64,000 nucleotides of DNA from Calvatia gigantea (GCA_025093985.1 JACAAK010000011.1:2108001-2172000), one strand, 5' to 3'; numbered from the stretch's first letter, positions 45,212 to 57,600 are shown. Translations and numbers: made by a program. The notes: generated by a model from the letters alone, not told the origin.

Positions 45212-47366
45212 TATCTAAATGGCTATTTGGTAACGATAAAAAAAAAGAATGTCAAAAAAAAAGAGCGGAAGAAATAAAACGGAACCCGCGAAAGCAAGAG
45301 GAGGGGGAGTGCGTAGAAAAGTGGTCATTGTGTTCTTATAACTGTTGAGGCGCTGAAGCGTATTAGTAGGGTTGAAACGTTGACACAAGGTTGCAGTCCG
45401 GCAAATAACCGGGCGATTATTGTGATGACTAAGCCAAATATTCATTCGTAAACAATTACCCATTGTGGAATCAGCGCTGATGTCCTGCGATTTCGCAGCT
45501 ACGCCGAGGTAATAACAGCAGCAGAGCGACTGTTGCTATACATGAGACTGGGGAAAACGTAGTTGTAATGTAGGTATTGTCATCAACGGTTATCGCTCGC
45601 CGCAGCAAACAACGTCTTAAAGGGATTTCTATAGCTAACAACCTTTGATCAAATAAAAAATCGAGTTAGCTGAGAACCCATGAACCCGAACCAGATTTAG
45701 CTGCGAGGCAGCAAGGTTTTGTGAACACCGGCTTATAGGGAATTGAGATAAGGACAACAAGTCTCAGGTGCAGCTTACCGGCTCAGTTCAAGGACATCTT
45801 GGCAGGGATCAAAAGGCTTGGCGCAGCGCTTCAGTAATAACAAAAGACACAGGTCCGAATTCAGAACATAACAATTCCGACTTAGTTAGATTGGTGGACG
45901 CATTAGAGCGTGGGTAGCGTCACTATAGCCAACCGACTTGGCTACTTGGAGGGATAAAGTAGTTGCCTTGAGCGCGTCAAAACCTACATCACTTCATACC
46001 AGCCTCTGATGTCCTTGGTTCGCTAGCAAGATCCCCCATAGCCTCTTCTGTCCCAGAAGATTGGCGCCGCTGCCGTATTTTTCCTGGTCTCGCTAATTCA
46101 TCCCTCACAGCCCCCCCTTCCTTCCTCTATTCCCTTCCCTCATAAGCACCATACGTTTCTCCCGCATCTACCCAGTGTTCTTGAACATCACATACATCGC
46201 TGGGTTGACCTTTCATCAAACCAAGGAGTCAAGAAAAACCTGTACGGGTTCGGCTATAGGTCTGGCGCTACGTCGTCCATTTTGTCGACACCTTCTGGCG
46301 GAAGTTCGCCATCCGACGGAGGAATGAGTACGTAGCCAGTTGCTCTGTTGGTTGTCCTCGTCGGACCCGACATCGAATTCTGGTCATGTTCGTACTCAAG
46401 TCTGTTAAGTGTGGTAACAAGCGGGGATGGGAAGTCCTAACCTCGACTGCTGGTGCCTCGAAGCCAACAATGCTACAGTCCTTCACGAGAGATACCATGG
46501 CCGTACTGGATACAGTGAATTGGGAGGAGAGACGAGGACAGAGAATCCGCAAGGTACGACAGATCCTGGACTTCGGTACAAAAGTAGAGATCGAAAATCT
46601 GTAGCTCGTTTTTCAAACTATTTTCCAATCCTGCACATATCGTGATTAACTCACCTGGTTGCCCTTAATGTTTGAGTGACCAATTTTCGATAGAACATTG
46701 ATGTGAGGAGGTTCGAGGTGCAGCATTGCCTCAACAACAATGATAATACTGAGACGCACTTTACGACGCCAGTGGTGTGATGGGCACCGCACATATGCAC
46801 AGCAGCTACCTGTCCTGGTTTGCAAATTTCTCATGAGTGTTGATAACACTCCCTCAAAGCAGGGCGCACTGTGGAGGCTGGAAACTGGCTGGCCGTAAAA
46901 CGAACAACCGAACATCCACCCACCACTAGCTCTCAAGATGAAGTCCTTGTGTCAGTGTCCGTATAATTTCCGTCAACCCTTTTTGATCCCTGCGCACACA
47001 CCCCCCTTCCTCGTGTTCAGCTATCCTCTACTTACCTCCAATCTACTACTACTCTCTTTAATTTCCATAGCACTTTGGTTTCTATGACATTTCACAGTAG
47101 TTGCAATGCGCACGGACTCTGTTTCTCAGTATATAAGACCCATGGGCAGTAATAGCACATCATCGAAGATACAGGATCCCACTCTCTGTTTTTCTATCAA
47201 CGCGTCTCTCTCTGTCTGTTGCCTCGTCTCTGAAACTTTGTTCTCTCTCAATCTACTTTTGTGTCCTTGAGCCGGACGAGTTCGGCTTGGGGACTTATCT
47301 TCTCGGATCGCAGCATGGATCAGGCTCATTGTTCCAACCTCCCCGTTCCAGTCTATCAACAAAGTC
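45212..47366. other. 2.1-kb spacer without recognised gene
   Basis: Contains a TATATAAG-like box (about 47131) and pyrimidine-rich leader sequence followed by a short open frame (47315 onward, MDQAHCSNLPVPV), which may be a dead promoter. Other frames (46268-46650 on both strands, 46936-46646) carry no recognisable motif. Confidence 0.35.
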
Positions 47367-47815
47367 TCATGACCTTGACCGAGCCTCTCCCCTTCGAACT
47401 TGTTGTCTCTGTCTCGTCGTTAACGGTCGACGGACGAGACCGTGCCTGCCTCCTGTTTCTCCAATAGAACCGTATACTGTCTTTACACGCACCCTGAATC
47501 CGCTCTCCACCAGTCTATTCACAATCCTTTTTACACTGTCACGACTCGTGCTCAACTCAACCCCCGGGTAGATCGAAAACACATCAGCGTCTTTTACCAA
47601 CTCCCTGAGTTTCCCCTCCGGCCAGTCGAAATTAGTTTCAAGGTATTCCACGCTGTATAGCATTCCGTCATTGGGACCCAGACTGTACTCAGTCATGATG
47701 TCCTCCAGGGTGATGAGTTCAGATATGTCAATGGCACAAGGGTGGGAAATTGTATTGTTGGCGGGCCAAGGTTTACAGCAGAGATGGGTCTATCAATGTG
47801 GGCTTCAAAGATTTG
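47367..47815 (-). pseudogene. GPN-loop GTPase (GPN2-like) fragment
   Basis: Minus-strand segments read ISAVNLGPANNTI-like (frame-corrected), CAIDISELITLEDIMTEYSLGPN, GMLYSVEYLETNFDW, GKLREL, then a G3-like FDLPG seen only in a neighbouring frame, followed by VELST and VKRIVNRLVESGFRV. The Gly-Pro-Asn insert is the signature of GPN GTPases that help assemble RNA polymerase II. The P-loop N-terminus and the C-terminal half are absent, and at least two local shifts occur, so this is a relic of a housekeeping gene, possibly a retrocopy since no intron is evident. Confidence 0.7.
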
Positions 47816-48026
47816 TCACATTCATCACATGTCAAACTAAACATGTTTGCGGGTGCCGTATGCCTCCTTTTTTTCAGCTCTCATGTGTAGAGTGCACCAT
47901 TGGCTACATTGATACGCCACCTAGCTCTTCACCTCCTTTGATCCCTCATTGAATTTTTTGAATAATTTGTAATACAACCTAGATTTAATTTTATCAATGA
48001 GTGAATGCTGATTGTCGGACACTGAG

Positions 48027-49520
48027 TTAGACACTCACAAACCCATATCCGCAAGGTGGCCCTACAATTTCAAGCCCAGTCAACTCCACAGCAATTGAAG
48101 CAGGAGTATTTTGAGCACTTACAAAAAGTGACATAAAAATCAAAATAATCCCAACCCCCGCAACAACTGTACCCAACTCACGTACATACTGCGGCACCAA
48201 GATGTCCCCATACCCACCTGTCCATTCCAACCAAAAGATACCGACAATGAGAGCTACCGTGCTAGGTACTGTTCCAGTGTGTCTCCGCTCTGGTGGGAGT
48301 AATTTGCGCCACTCAATTCCAAGGGTCGGACAACATCGCGTTGTAAAGTAGTTGATGGTAGAGCCGATTGTGGTCCCGATGCCAATGCCAATACTAATGA
48401 ACGTGAGGCTATCCCCGGATATCGTGAAGTCATGCCGGTGGGCAAAGATTACCTGGCATGCGTGGGATACTTGACATAGTGGCGTGAGTAAGCGGGTGGG
48501 TGGGATAAGGGTGTGAGCGGAACGTACGGGTGTAGAAGAGGGCATAGACAATTGAGAGGTAGACAGTGACAAGGGTGGGGATGAGAATAGGTTCCAGACG
48601 AAGTGACTCGAGACCCCAGAAAATGCTATGGTAGGCTAACTCTGTCACAGAAGTGCCTTCAATGAAATCGTGATCATGTGGTTTGACCGCTTTGGGCGAT
48701 ATAGCACATGTATATCTGTGGGGGAGAAACACCACAACGGCTGGAATATAACATCCAGCAAAGAGCATAAACAGGAACAGCAATACACCTTCCCAGGCCC
48801 GGACGGGCTCCATTTGAACGATACTATGCAATAAGCATCAGTATGCCCTATCAGTCAAACAAGAGAATGGACTCACAATCCACCAATCACAGGACTCAAC
48901 ACGGGTGCGAGGGATACACTTGAAACAGACGTGATTATCACAGAACCTCGGCCCAGTGCCGGCCAGACACCTGCATAATTTGTCAACGGAGCGACCGTAA
49001 AAACGCCAGATAATAGACATATTGCGCGGAATGTTTGCGCGTCGGGCACGAGAGACTGTCGGAGGTGGAATAGGGTGTAGGGGATCATCGTCACAAGAAA
49101 TGTTGTTCTGTGGCCCATGAGTTCAATGCAGGTTCCCCAGAAAAGTGGCTATGTGAACCGTGGGAGGGGGTGGGGGTAACAATCAATGTGAGAGTGAGCA
49201 TGAAGAGGACATAGAACGCACTCCAGTAACATAGCCAAAGAAAAAAGTTCCAGCGACGGAAGTGATATGCCGTGTGTGAATATCAGAACGTGCCACGAGA
49301 CTATCGTAAGCGGAATATGATGTAGAGGAAGCGAACGCGCTGAAACAGGCCATTAACTACAAATCATCAGTGTAAGTGAGTGGAGTGAAGAGGACATACG
49401 CGATTACTGCCGTGACGATACACATTATCATCATTAACCACTTGTGTCTCATAATCCAAGTTTGCGAGTTCAGGGGATCGCCGGAGTGATCCTGGGGTAT
49501 AGAAATGCCTCGCCAACCCA
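48027..49520 (-). pseudogene. MFS drug:H+ antiporter (DHA1 type) remnant, fused upstream to NLR-4
   Basis: In order on the minus strand: GDPLNSQTWIMRHKWLMMIM (typical pre-TM1), MACFSAFASSTSYSAYDSLV, a TM block around MGHRTTFLVTMIPYTLF (the motif A region is degraded), LLSGVFTVAPLTNYAGVW, SLAPVLSPVIGG (motif C-like), VRAWEGVLLFLFMLFAGCYIP, then DSLTFISIGIGIGTTIG, FWLEWTGGYGDI and VVAGVGIILIFMS. The last two helices are missing and the N-terminal cytoplasmic segment is replaced by NLR sequence. It belongs to the plasma-membrane polyamine/drug exporter family; as it stands, unlikely to be functional. Confidence 0.75.
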
Positions 49521-51417
49521 AAACCATTTCACAGTTGCTGTCGCCTCCCAAAATGAAGGGCATTCTAGCTGGGACGCTGCTTCCAAAACGATTTGGCCAT
49601 AGGGAAAAACAATACGGTCGCATGATCTTCCGTCGCCACTCAGGAGGTATCTAAAGCTAGTCGTGAAATCGACGCAAGTGAACAAGGAGCGAGATTTACT
49701 TACATTATAAAAGAATCCATTAATGTATTCTGGTATAATGTCCTGGTCCTTCGCCATGTTCCGGTAATTGCATTCTGAGAGCTGTTGGAGCAGATCGCCA
49801 TCCAATTTGGTACAGGATGCAAGCTTCCAAAATGCGTTGAACGCAGCGGGCCGTACGGACCGTTCTATGTCGATGCTGGTCATACCCCTTGAGCTATACC
49901 AAGGAAGGGTGACTGCCAAGATATGTGTTAATCAACCAGCACACTCCAATCGGTGAAATCAGAACGTACCATTGTCAAACCCGCCGTTGTGGCGCCTAAT
50001 CACGTCCGCAAGTAAAATCTGACATATCTCGGGCGCACCGATATGAAACCTCCCAGAGCGATTGGGATCCTTCAAAAAGTCAGTGAACGAGGCATGATGA
50101 AATCCGATATACTTGGGCAATCCGGTATCAGTCCACGTCAACTTGACTACTGAATGGAGTTTGCTCAATGCTACACAGTAGGTCAACAACGAAAGGTCAA
50201 GGACAGCGGCGGCAACCACAGGTATCTGACTCGAGGTAGTTCGGAGGCCTACGTGGTAATGAAGGAGTTTCAGTACGATAGGGAGCATCTCATTCGGAAT
50301 CTGTTCCATGATGTGGGTATAGAACACATCCAAATGCGACCACGGGTTACTGGATGACATGCTTGGGAGCCGGAGAACTAATCGGAGCTGTTCCTCAGGT
50401 CCCAAGGGACCGCCTCCACCAACAAACCGGGCAACGCTCGTCGGGTAAATAAACAATCCAGCAGATCTTTGGACCAGTTCTTGTACATCCTCCTCTGACG
50501 GCCACACCACAGCTGAGGGGATACCATATTGTGCCCGTATCCTCCTGAAACAATCTCGCAGATATAGCTCAATATCTTCATCAGCATCGTGAGATACAGA
50601 GAGCATCAGGTGCCAGCAGAGATCGTGGACGTGCGGAGCGCCAAATTGCGCGACAATACGAGGTTCTGGGCGGCTGAAAAAGGCCCAGATGAATGGGGTA
50701 GTCTGATTGCGCACAGAGGTGGCGATGGTGTCAATAATGGTACATTGCGCGTCTTCTCCAGTGCACTCATCCAGGCCATCAATGAATATTACACCCTCTT
50801 CTACACTCTGCCCTTCCTCCCACAAATCCTGAAGTGGAACGGCAATCAACTCTCGGAACTGGACAGCAATAGATTTATGAACGAGGGTAGGGTTGAGACG
50901 TATTTTCTCTTCCAACTTGTCACGATATGAATGGTATTTCGTCGAGAGCTGGTAGGAGATTGAAGGAAAAAGGCGTGTCGAAATATCACGGCTGTTCGGG
51001 CGGGAAAAGAAGAACGCCGCAGCAAGTTTTTTGCCCACCCTCTCAGCACAACTCTGGGCCAGAGAGGACTTCCCGACACCGGCAGGACCTTGCATCCACA
51101 TCATGCGGAAGTGGCGTTCGGTGACGAGGGATTGGGCCCACCCTGTAATATCTTCAATGTATTGGTGACGTGTTCTGGGGAAACAGCTTGTCGGGTGAGA
51201 AGAGTCATCATGGGTGGCTTCAGGGTAAGAAGCCTCGAGGAGGATCCTAAGACCTGAGTGCAGATGTAGGAGACCGGCGGTTAGTATTTGGCTGACCGGG
51301 TGTTGCTGAAAATACCTCACCACTTTTGTCGACTCGGCTAATATCAACGTGGACGAGATCGCCAGCTCACATTCACCACAAAATCATGTGGTCTTATTGG
51401 TGTAGACATTCGAATGT
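49500..51417 (-). pseudogene. NLR-4: NACHT-domain NTPase running into MFS sequence
   Basis: Exon 1 at 51417 (MSTPIRPHDFVVNV) needs a one-base correction to give GDLVHVDI before the intron. The main exon is open from about 51250 to 49959: FPRTRHQYIEDITGWA, Walker A GPAGVGKSSLAQS, VIFIDGLDECTGED, WAFFSRPEPRIVAQF, RSAGLFIYPTSVARF, LSLLTYCVALSKLHSVVKL and HHASFTDFLKDPNRS. It is followed by spliced FNAFWKLASCTKLDGDLLQQL and IPPEWRRKIMRPYCFSLW. The last exon continues through FILGGDSNCEMVLGW, the usual NLR end block, and then without a stop into an MFS transporter N-terminus. The longest open NACHT of the array. Confidence 0.82.
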
Positions 51418-51915
51418 TCACAGTTTAGTGTGAGCAGAGCGTTAGGGGGCCGTTGGCGAACACCGTGAAGGTAAGAACACAAAACGGGTTGAAGCCTGTT
51501 AATTGCGGTGGTTGTTGGGGCCTGGGGCATGCTGTCACATGGAGCTAAGTCCGTGATGCAGGGGATGAGCGCTAATGAGCGCTTAGTGCTGTACCTTGGG
51601 GGAACGGTTTATCAATCGTCACTCAGCGTTCCAGCGTTCGACATTCGGGCCACCCACCTCACACGAGGCACCCGTCAAGCATGTTAGGGATCTACTTTTC
51701 TACAGCCCCTCCACAATCCCTTCCGCTACCTAAGGACCCAGTGACCGTGACCTTGAAGGTGAGGTTCAGCGAACTCTAGCATGGGCTATATCGCCTTGAG
51801 TTTCAGGCATTTGTCATCATACGGTGGTCAGACGTAATGACGTTCTTCATAAATCAATTGCACGTCCTATACGCAAGCCCACAGAATTATTTCTCCGCAC
51901 AACTTATATAATACA
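51418..51915. other. Spacer, nothing identified
   Basis: Upstream flank of NLR-4 and 3' flank of the GST-B pseudogene. Confidence 0.45.
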
Positions 51916-52862
51916 TTAATTACCCTTGGCCTCCAAGCGTTTCGCTCGCATAGCGAGGAATCTGGTTTTGTACCTCTCCGTGACGTGTTCCTGAGTGCAA
52001 GGTGTCAGTGTGAATGGTGAACGTGCCGGCGAACACCCACCTCGTCGAAAGTTTCTCGAAAACTCTTCCGCGCCCTGACAGTGTCAGTAATACTCGCGGA
52101 TCCTCCCAAATTTCGGGTCCGTTTTCAGCTTTTCCCAAGCCGTCTTCCCAGTTCCCTCGTCAAATGCACCAAAATCGTGTTTGAGATTGATTTCGGTCCT
52201 AGCCAATAGTGGAGCCAATGCTGCATCAGCAAGGGACCATTCCCCCACCGCGTAACCTTCGGGAGGCAGGAGCGCCTGGATCGCCTCAATCGCCGCCAAA
52301 ATGCCATCTGGGCTTTCTCCATCAAATATTGCTGCATTCCAAGCCGGGACGAACTTGGAGGAAATGGTTTCGATAAAGAAGCGTGCCTTTGCACGGAGAA
52401 CTGGATCTTCTGGCAGGAGCGTGTTGCAGAGGTCATTGACAAATTCACTGAGAATAACGGATTCAGTGAGTTTAACGGATTCCGGAGAGGGCTGGTCCTG
52501 GAGGAACCTTCGGACCGCCGAAGGCGATGGCTGGAACCTGAGGCGAAGCTTAGATCTCAACCTCGCACATAGGGGAGTCTGGTGAACATTTTACCTTGCT
52601 CTCAACGTTAATTTTCGGAGCATACCATTTTGGTTTGTCTCTGAGATTGATTTCATATCTCTCATAAGGTAACCCAGACTCTTTCAGAGCAATCTCAACC
52701 TTCCGAGGTGCTTTCAATGATATCCACCGAACCCGCTTCCGATCAAACTCACCCTGTGGGCGAAAGGGCAGACCTGGGATTGCTAGTCAGTGACATCTCC
52801 AGGATTCGCGTTAACCCCTCGAACTTTACCTTTGCAGAGTAAATTGTGATTTGTTGTGGCAT
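51916..52862 (-). pseudogene. GST-B: decayed paralogue of the omega-like GST
   Basis: Same exon plan as 8177-9146: MPQQITIYSAK; CPFAHR; VEIALKESGLPYERYE ... KPKWYAPKINVESK; VPAIAFGGPKVPP; a long exon with EGYAVGEWSLADAALAPLLAR; and a short last exon ending AKRLEAKGN. Two one-base shifts break it: in the codons after KVPPG (about 52505) and after RIREYY (about 52085, where an in-frame TGA follows). Splice sites are still recognisable, so loss is fairly recent. Confidence 0.82.
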
Positions 52863-53230
52863 TATCGTGCTATCGATGGTGCGGGGGTGGACCGGAGTAG
52901 TCGTCCTATACTGTACCGGACTTTATGGTGGCAACGTAACACATAACGCTCGACCCAATTTGTTGCCTCATCCCCCTTGTGACACGTAACACTTGGAGTG
53001 TTGCCACAATAAATATTTGGGAAAATCACCGTTATCACGATTATTTTCCATCCAATATGTTGAGAACGAAGCGGGACGGACACCGACGCGCCAAGAATCC
53101 ACCCCGAATTACTCTCTCCATTTGAATAAGAATTATATGTTTTATAGAATCTTCGACATTTCAACAACTCTATCTCTGCTTTATAAGTTTTCTGTTATAC
53201 AAGGGTAATACAAATACAATTTGACAGCTC

Positions 53231-55849
53231 CTAGCAGTCATCAGGGACAGAGAAGGAGTCGTTGTAATCTGCTGCGAATTCTCCCATTCCCCGACTCGCA
53301 AATGCAGTCCAAAGCAGACACCGGTTTGTACCGTTGTATCTGTTCGCGTCCGCTTGGATCCACGCATCGCGGGCGTTGAGGACTAAGTGTGTATGAGTAT
53401 TGTGTCTCAACACCTCTGGACGACGACGTACATGTGGGGTTGCATGGCTGAAGTGCAAGGGCGTCGATAAGGAGGTGCAAGAAAACTATGTTGCCTGCCG
53501 AGCCAGTCGGGTTAGTTTTTGCAGTAGATGACCAACCGTGAGCTGCGACAAGAGCCGCATAAACATTGTGAAGGGTATTTGCCCAAATTTCACCAATGCC
53601 TATTGGGAGGTTGAGCGAAATACTACGAACTTGGAGAACATCACTGACTATGAAGTTCCCGTCGGCCCAATAAGCTTGTGTATGTCAAAGGGTTTGTGGT
53701 TCTAATCCTCTATGTTTCACTTCCAAGTTACCAGATCGTAAAAGGTGACATACTTCGAGGTGGAGTACGGATGGCTGCGTACGCCAGGTGCCCAGTTGGT
53801 GACATACGGTCCCAAAACATAGTCAGGAACCGCACTAGAACTGTGCTCTGTCCACCTATGGGCTCAATAAGCATTTGTCAACAATCGCTCAATTAGAGTA
53901 CGCACTCAGCGACCGCGTCGGACCAGCCTACGCATGAAATTTTAAGTGAAGAAATCAACCGATTGGAGGCGACTAAAAATCCATACCTTCTCCAAGTCCA
54001 CCAGACTCCATGGTTTGCAAACAGGCAGCAGTCCCGCCTCCAGTCATCCGGTTCGTCATGCCGTGCGTATTCTCGTGCACCACAATATCAGTTCTCAAGT
54101 GCGCCGTCGCGCATGGGCTGAAAGACTTTCGTTAGCCTCCGTTCAAGTGGCACGATGATATCCTGACTTGTGTGTAGTCCCATACGAACATCCCTGACAC
54201 CATTGTAAGCACGGTCGCTATGATAAAAGAAGAGGTAACTTACTCATGAGAGGTGATTGCCCGCTGCCGGAGATGTTTTAGTATCTTGTAGCATAAGACG
54301 AATCTGACTTACTCAGGAGGTGTGGCGAAATCCGCGTTGTCCAGTTGTGCGGAATTCTGCACGGAAACCAACACCGAGTCATTACTCTTCCCGCCTTTGT
54401 TGAAGTTGTTGGCTTGGAAATTGAAGGCAGACTTGAATTGGGGTGAGGACTCGGTGATGACTCAATGCTACCGATCGCACCTCAGTAAAACCATAACTAG
54501 CCTCAGTTTCAGCGTTCCATGGTACGTAGTGCCGAGATGGGGAGGTGCTTACCGATACATGATATCATGAACTGTGTTGGCAATATAAAAGGCGTTCGTG
54601 CGCGCAGCATCTAGGTTTGTTTGTGTGGTCGGCTGGACACTGGGATCTTGCTTGTAGATGAAATTGAATTGCGACGAGGATGTTAGAGAGCTTTGCGTGA
54701 CATCCTTGTATACCATGACGTTATTGCCTCTTATTCGATCATCAGGATTAACAGTTAAAAAGCGTTACGATCCTTACCTCGTGGAGCTGCAACGCGTAAC
54801 CCATTAGCTGAAACTGACCCGAACCGGCCAAAGCAAAGTAAGCTCACGTGAAATTGGTTGTTCCGGTCGAATGCCATCCTAAAGGCGATGAAAGATCATC
54901 ATAAGGATCGACGAGTGTTTCAAATCCCTGGGTCAGCACTTGTTTTTGAATCGGAAGCACAAGGTACTAAAATCCGTGTTGGATGTGTATAGTGTTGTCA
55001 CAAACGGAAGTTCACCCACTGAAGCCTTGGCAACGAAATCAGTCACATGCACAAGTTCTCCGGACTGGGCATCCACAAATGCGTCATACCACGTTCCTTT
55101 ACTTGCATTCTGTATCTGGATCGAGTGCGTAAGGACAAGGTATCCGTCATCCTTGGCGATATATTGGATAGAAGGTGGATGTCCATTGTGCGTGCCATCA
55201 AGTGCGCCCTCAGCTGTTGAGATAGCCTTTTCCAAGGAAAGGGAGGGTGTTGAAGGCGCCGCTTTTTCTGTCACTTCGTCAGAATTCTTCTGTAGTTCAC
55301 CGAGAAGGTGAAATACTCACTGGGTTTGACGAAAGAGGACCCGAAGGATACTACTTTATTATTATGGCTGAAGGCGACATTGGCAACAGCATTCGCGACA
55401 GGTATGCCATTCTGCGGACAAAGTCAATAAATATTGAACAAAAAGAATACGACGGCCTCACATGTGTCTGCTTGATGTACGCATGCTTGGCGGTCTCACC
55501 GGCATATCCCGATTTGAAGGAGATTACGCTCGGGTCGATGCCAAGATGGGACTGGACGAATGCGACGGAAGACTCCTCCAAGCTTGGGTCGTCTCTCTTG
55601 GATAATGGGTGTTCTACTCCATCACCGAACGTCTAGCAATATACGATAGGCTCATGGTTGCATGAGGGGACACGATTGATCCTTACCTCAAAAGTTGAAG
55701 GCGGGTGGAACGTCTTCAGTTCCGTTCCTCGACCAACAACGCGAACATGATGCGTATTTGGCCTGGAATCCTTCGAGGGGGGCGGCCAAAGCCTGGTAAT
55801 AAAGGGTGGAAAGCGATAGTATAGCAGCAAATCTCGTAGAGAAAGCCAT
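53231..55849 (-). pseudogene. M36-B: second fungalysin, frame broken in exon 1
   Basis: Signal peptide MAFSTRFAAILSLSTLYYQALA; then a six-C run (55777-55782 as G on the plus strand) puts the pro-peptide out of frame. With one C fewer, the frame continues as THHVRVVGRGTELKTFHPPSTFE and splices to TFGDGVEHPLSKRDD. Later exons look sound: pro-domain ALDGTHNGHPPSIQYIAKDDG, NAFYIANTVHDIMYRYG, and the zinc motif HENTHGMTNRMTGG (HExxH kept, but Asn where M36-A has Tyr). MESGGLGEG/WSDAVAE supplies the third ligand, and the end is DSFSVPDDC. If the C-run is an assembly error this is a working secreted metalloprotease. Confidence 0.75.
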
Positions 55850-56479
55850 GACAGAACCAATACCCGGAGACTGGAAACACGAGGATTGGATCGTTCAGTG
55901 AATGTTCTTATATTTTGTGCCGGAGTAATGCCCTTTCTAGAGCACATGGATGTTTTAGCATCGTGACCTTCTACCACCTAAGGCACCCTGCAACACTACC
56001 ATTTCGAAACTGTCCTCGTAGATACTTGAACACGTCGTAGCGCCCAAGAGGATAAACGTTGACGGGACCTATTCAAAAGATAACGCGCCAACATCGTGCA
56101 AAACGCCGACACGGGGTGCGGAACGCATCGACGTGGGTACTCCAGTACGCATTATAGCAATCCGTGCCGTGGGTTTGCCTAATTTTAGCCTTAAATCTCG
56201 GAACACGCGGTGCGAGAATGTCCACTTGCATCAGGATATCAAGGTGCCAGATGGTGTGTGCCGTTAAACGACCTTCTTAGAGATTCCTCCTAGGCTCCTG
56301 TGCTTGCATGTTTCGCGGCAAAATGTGGCTTAGCGGATAAACTGTTACTCTTTCCTTGAGGAGTCGGGGTATTCGATATGCGAAATGGAATCGGTGTGGC
56401 CTTGAAGTTAAACATTCTTCTTTATGCAGAGTAGAGAACATAACTACCTTCGGTGTTATCATTATCCCGCCGGTTTCTC
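55850..56479. other. Spacer, nothing identified
   Basis: Upstream flank of M36-B. No repeat or coding signature recognised. Confidence 0.45.
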
Positions 56480-57600
56480 ATGAAGTATGAAACCTGAGAG
56501 TCCGTCGAAGACCGTCGTCGGCTCAACCGTGGACGTATAAGACTAAATTGTGTTTGACCTTTTTTCTCGGACACGCCAGTGCAGAGCATATGCCACCAAA
56601 TCACCCCAGGCTATCACCAGACACCACCAGACACTTATTCTCCGGTCCATGCCGATATGTTTCCTTACCCAAAAATAAACTGCGATAGGGGAAAGAGTGG
56701 GTGAGCGAACTTCGAATCTTGTGGACGGAATTGGTGGTTCGAAAATATCCAGGCACGTGAAGCGAAGATCCTCTGGTTGTAACGTTGAATAGCGCCGTTC
56801 CAATGTGGACAGTCTCTGTTGGCTAAGAGACATCTGATGAATGACGCATTATTGTTATATTCATAGTTGAACGATATATTTAGCGTATCTTTGCAAAGGG
56901 AAGAGCGGCAAAGTAAGTGGTGAAGCGGCGAACCGACTGGAGTATCCACTCACCCTACTGCCACGTGCCACCGTTAGATGACAACATGAGGATTGGAGCC
57001 AACCCAATAATCATTGATACTCATTATTTGATTCTCATAACATCCAACCTCACCTTGTCCTCCACGCCAGGCCCAAAGTCCGAGTCTCTGAACAGGTCGA
57101 TAACCTTCCCCATAAGATCAGATGTACCTTCCCAATAATCCACCATCCTTAATTTCCTTCCATGCCAAGTTTTGCCAGCATGCACCCAATTTCATCATTC
57201 TTCTTGATGAGACTAGGGTCCGTCGTCGATGTAACTGCGTCGTTGTATTTGAAGGGGGTGAAGTGAAACTCGACATATTGTTAACGTCATGCGTTGGTGA
57301 CGTTCTGCGCCCAGGAAGCGCACTCGGCGAAATTTTATGGAAGAACCTGACTTCATGGAACGTTGTATTTTCCAGATCCAGACAAGGGGTTTCGGCCCAT
57401 TCCACTGAGCTTGTCCTCGAACTGCATTAGATGCACCTGGAAGCGGGTTGGCACCAGTAGGCCTCAACCGCCTTCCGACTTTTCGGGATAAAAATCCTCT
57501 TATTCGACCCCTCATCAATGACCTCCACGACCCTTACATTTGCCGCCAAGTCTGCCCTCTCGTACAGATGTATCTATACCCCAATTGTCGGGATTTTGCG
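56480..57600. repeat. Segmental duplication, copy 1 (partner 60095-61140 plus 63890-63990)
   Basis: The two segments align over more than 1 kb, from GTGGATATATAAGGCC-like sequence through CCTTACCCAAAAATAAAC and TGGTTCGAAAATATCCAG to the C-terminal part of the F-box/LRR gene. They are clearly diverged by substitutions and small indels. Beyond the C-terminal part, copy 1 jumps directly to the N-terminal coding part. Confidence 0.8.

Noticed and set aside
56728..56745. GGTTCGAAAATATCC as a tRNA B-box
   Set aside because: No cloverleaf or A-box can be formed nearby, and the same sequence recurs at about 60310 as part of a segmental duplication.
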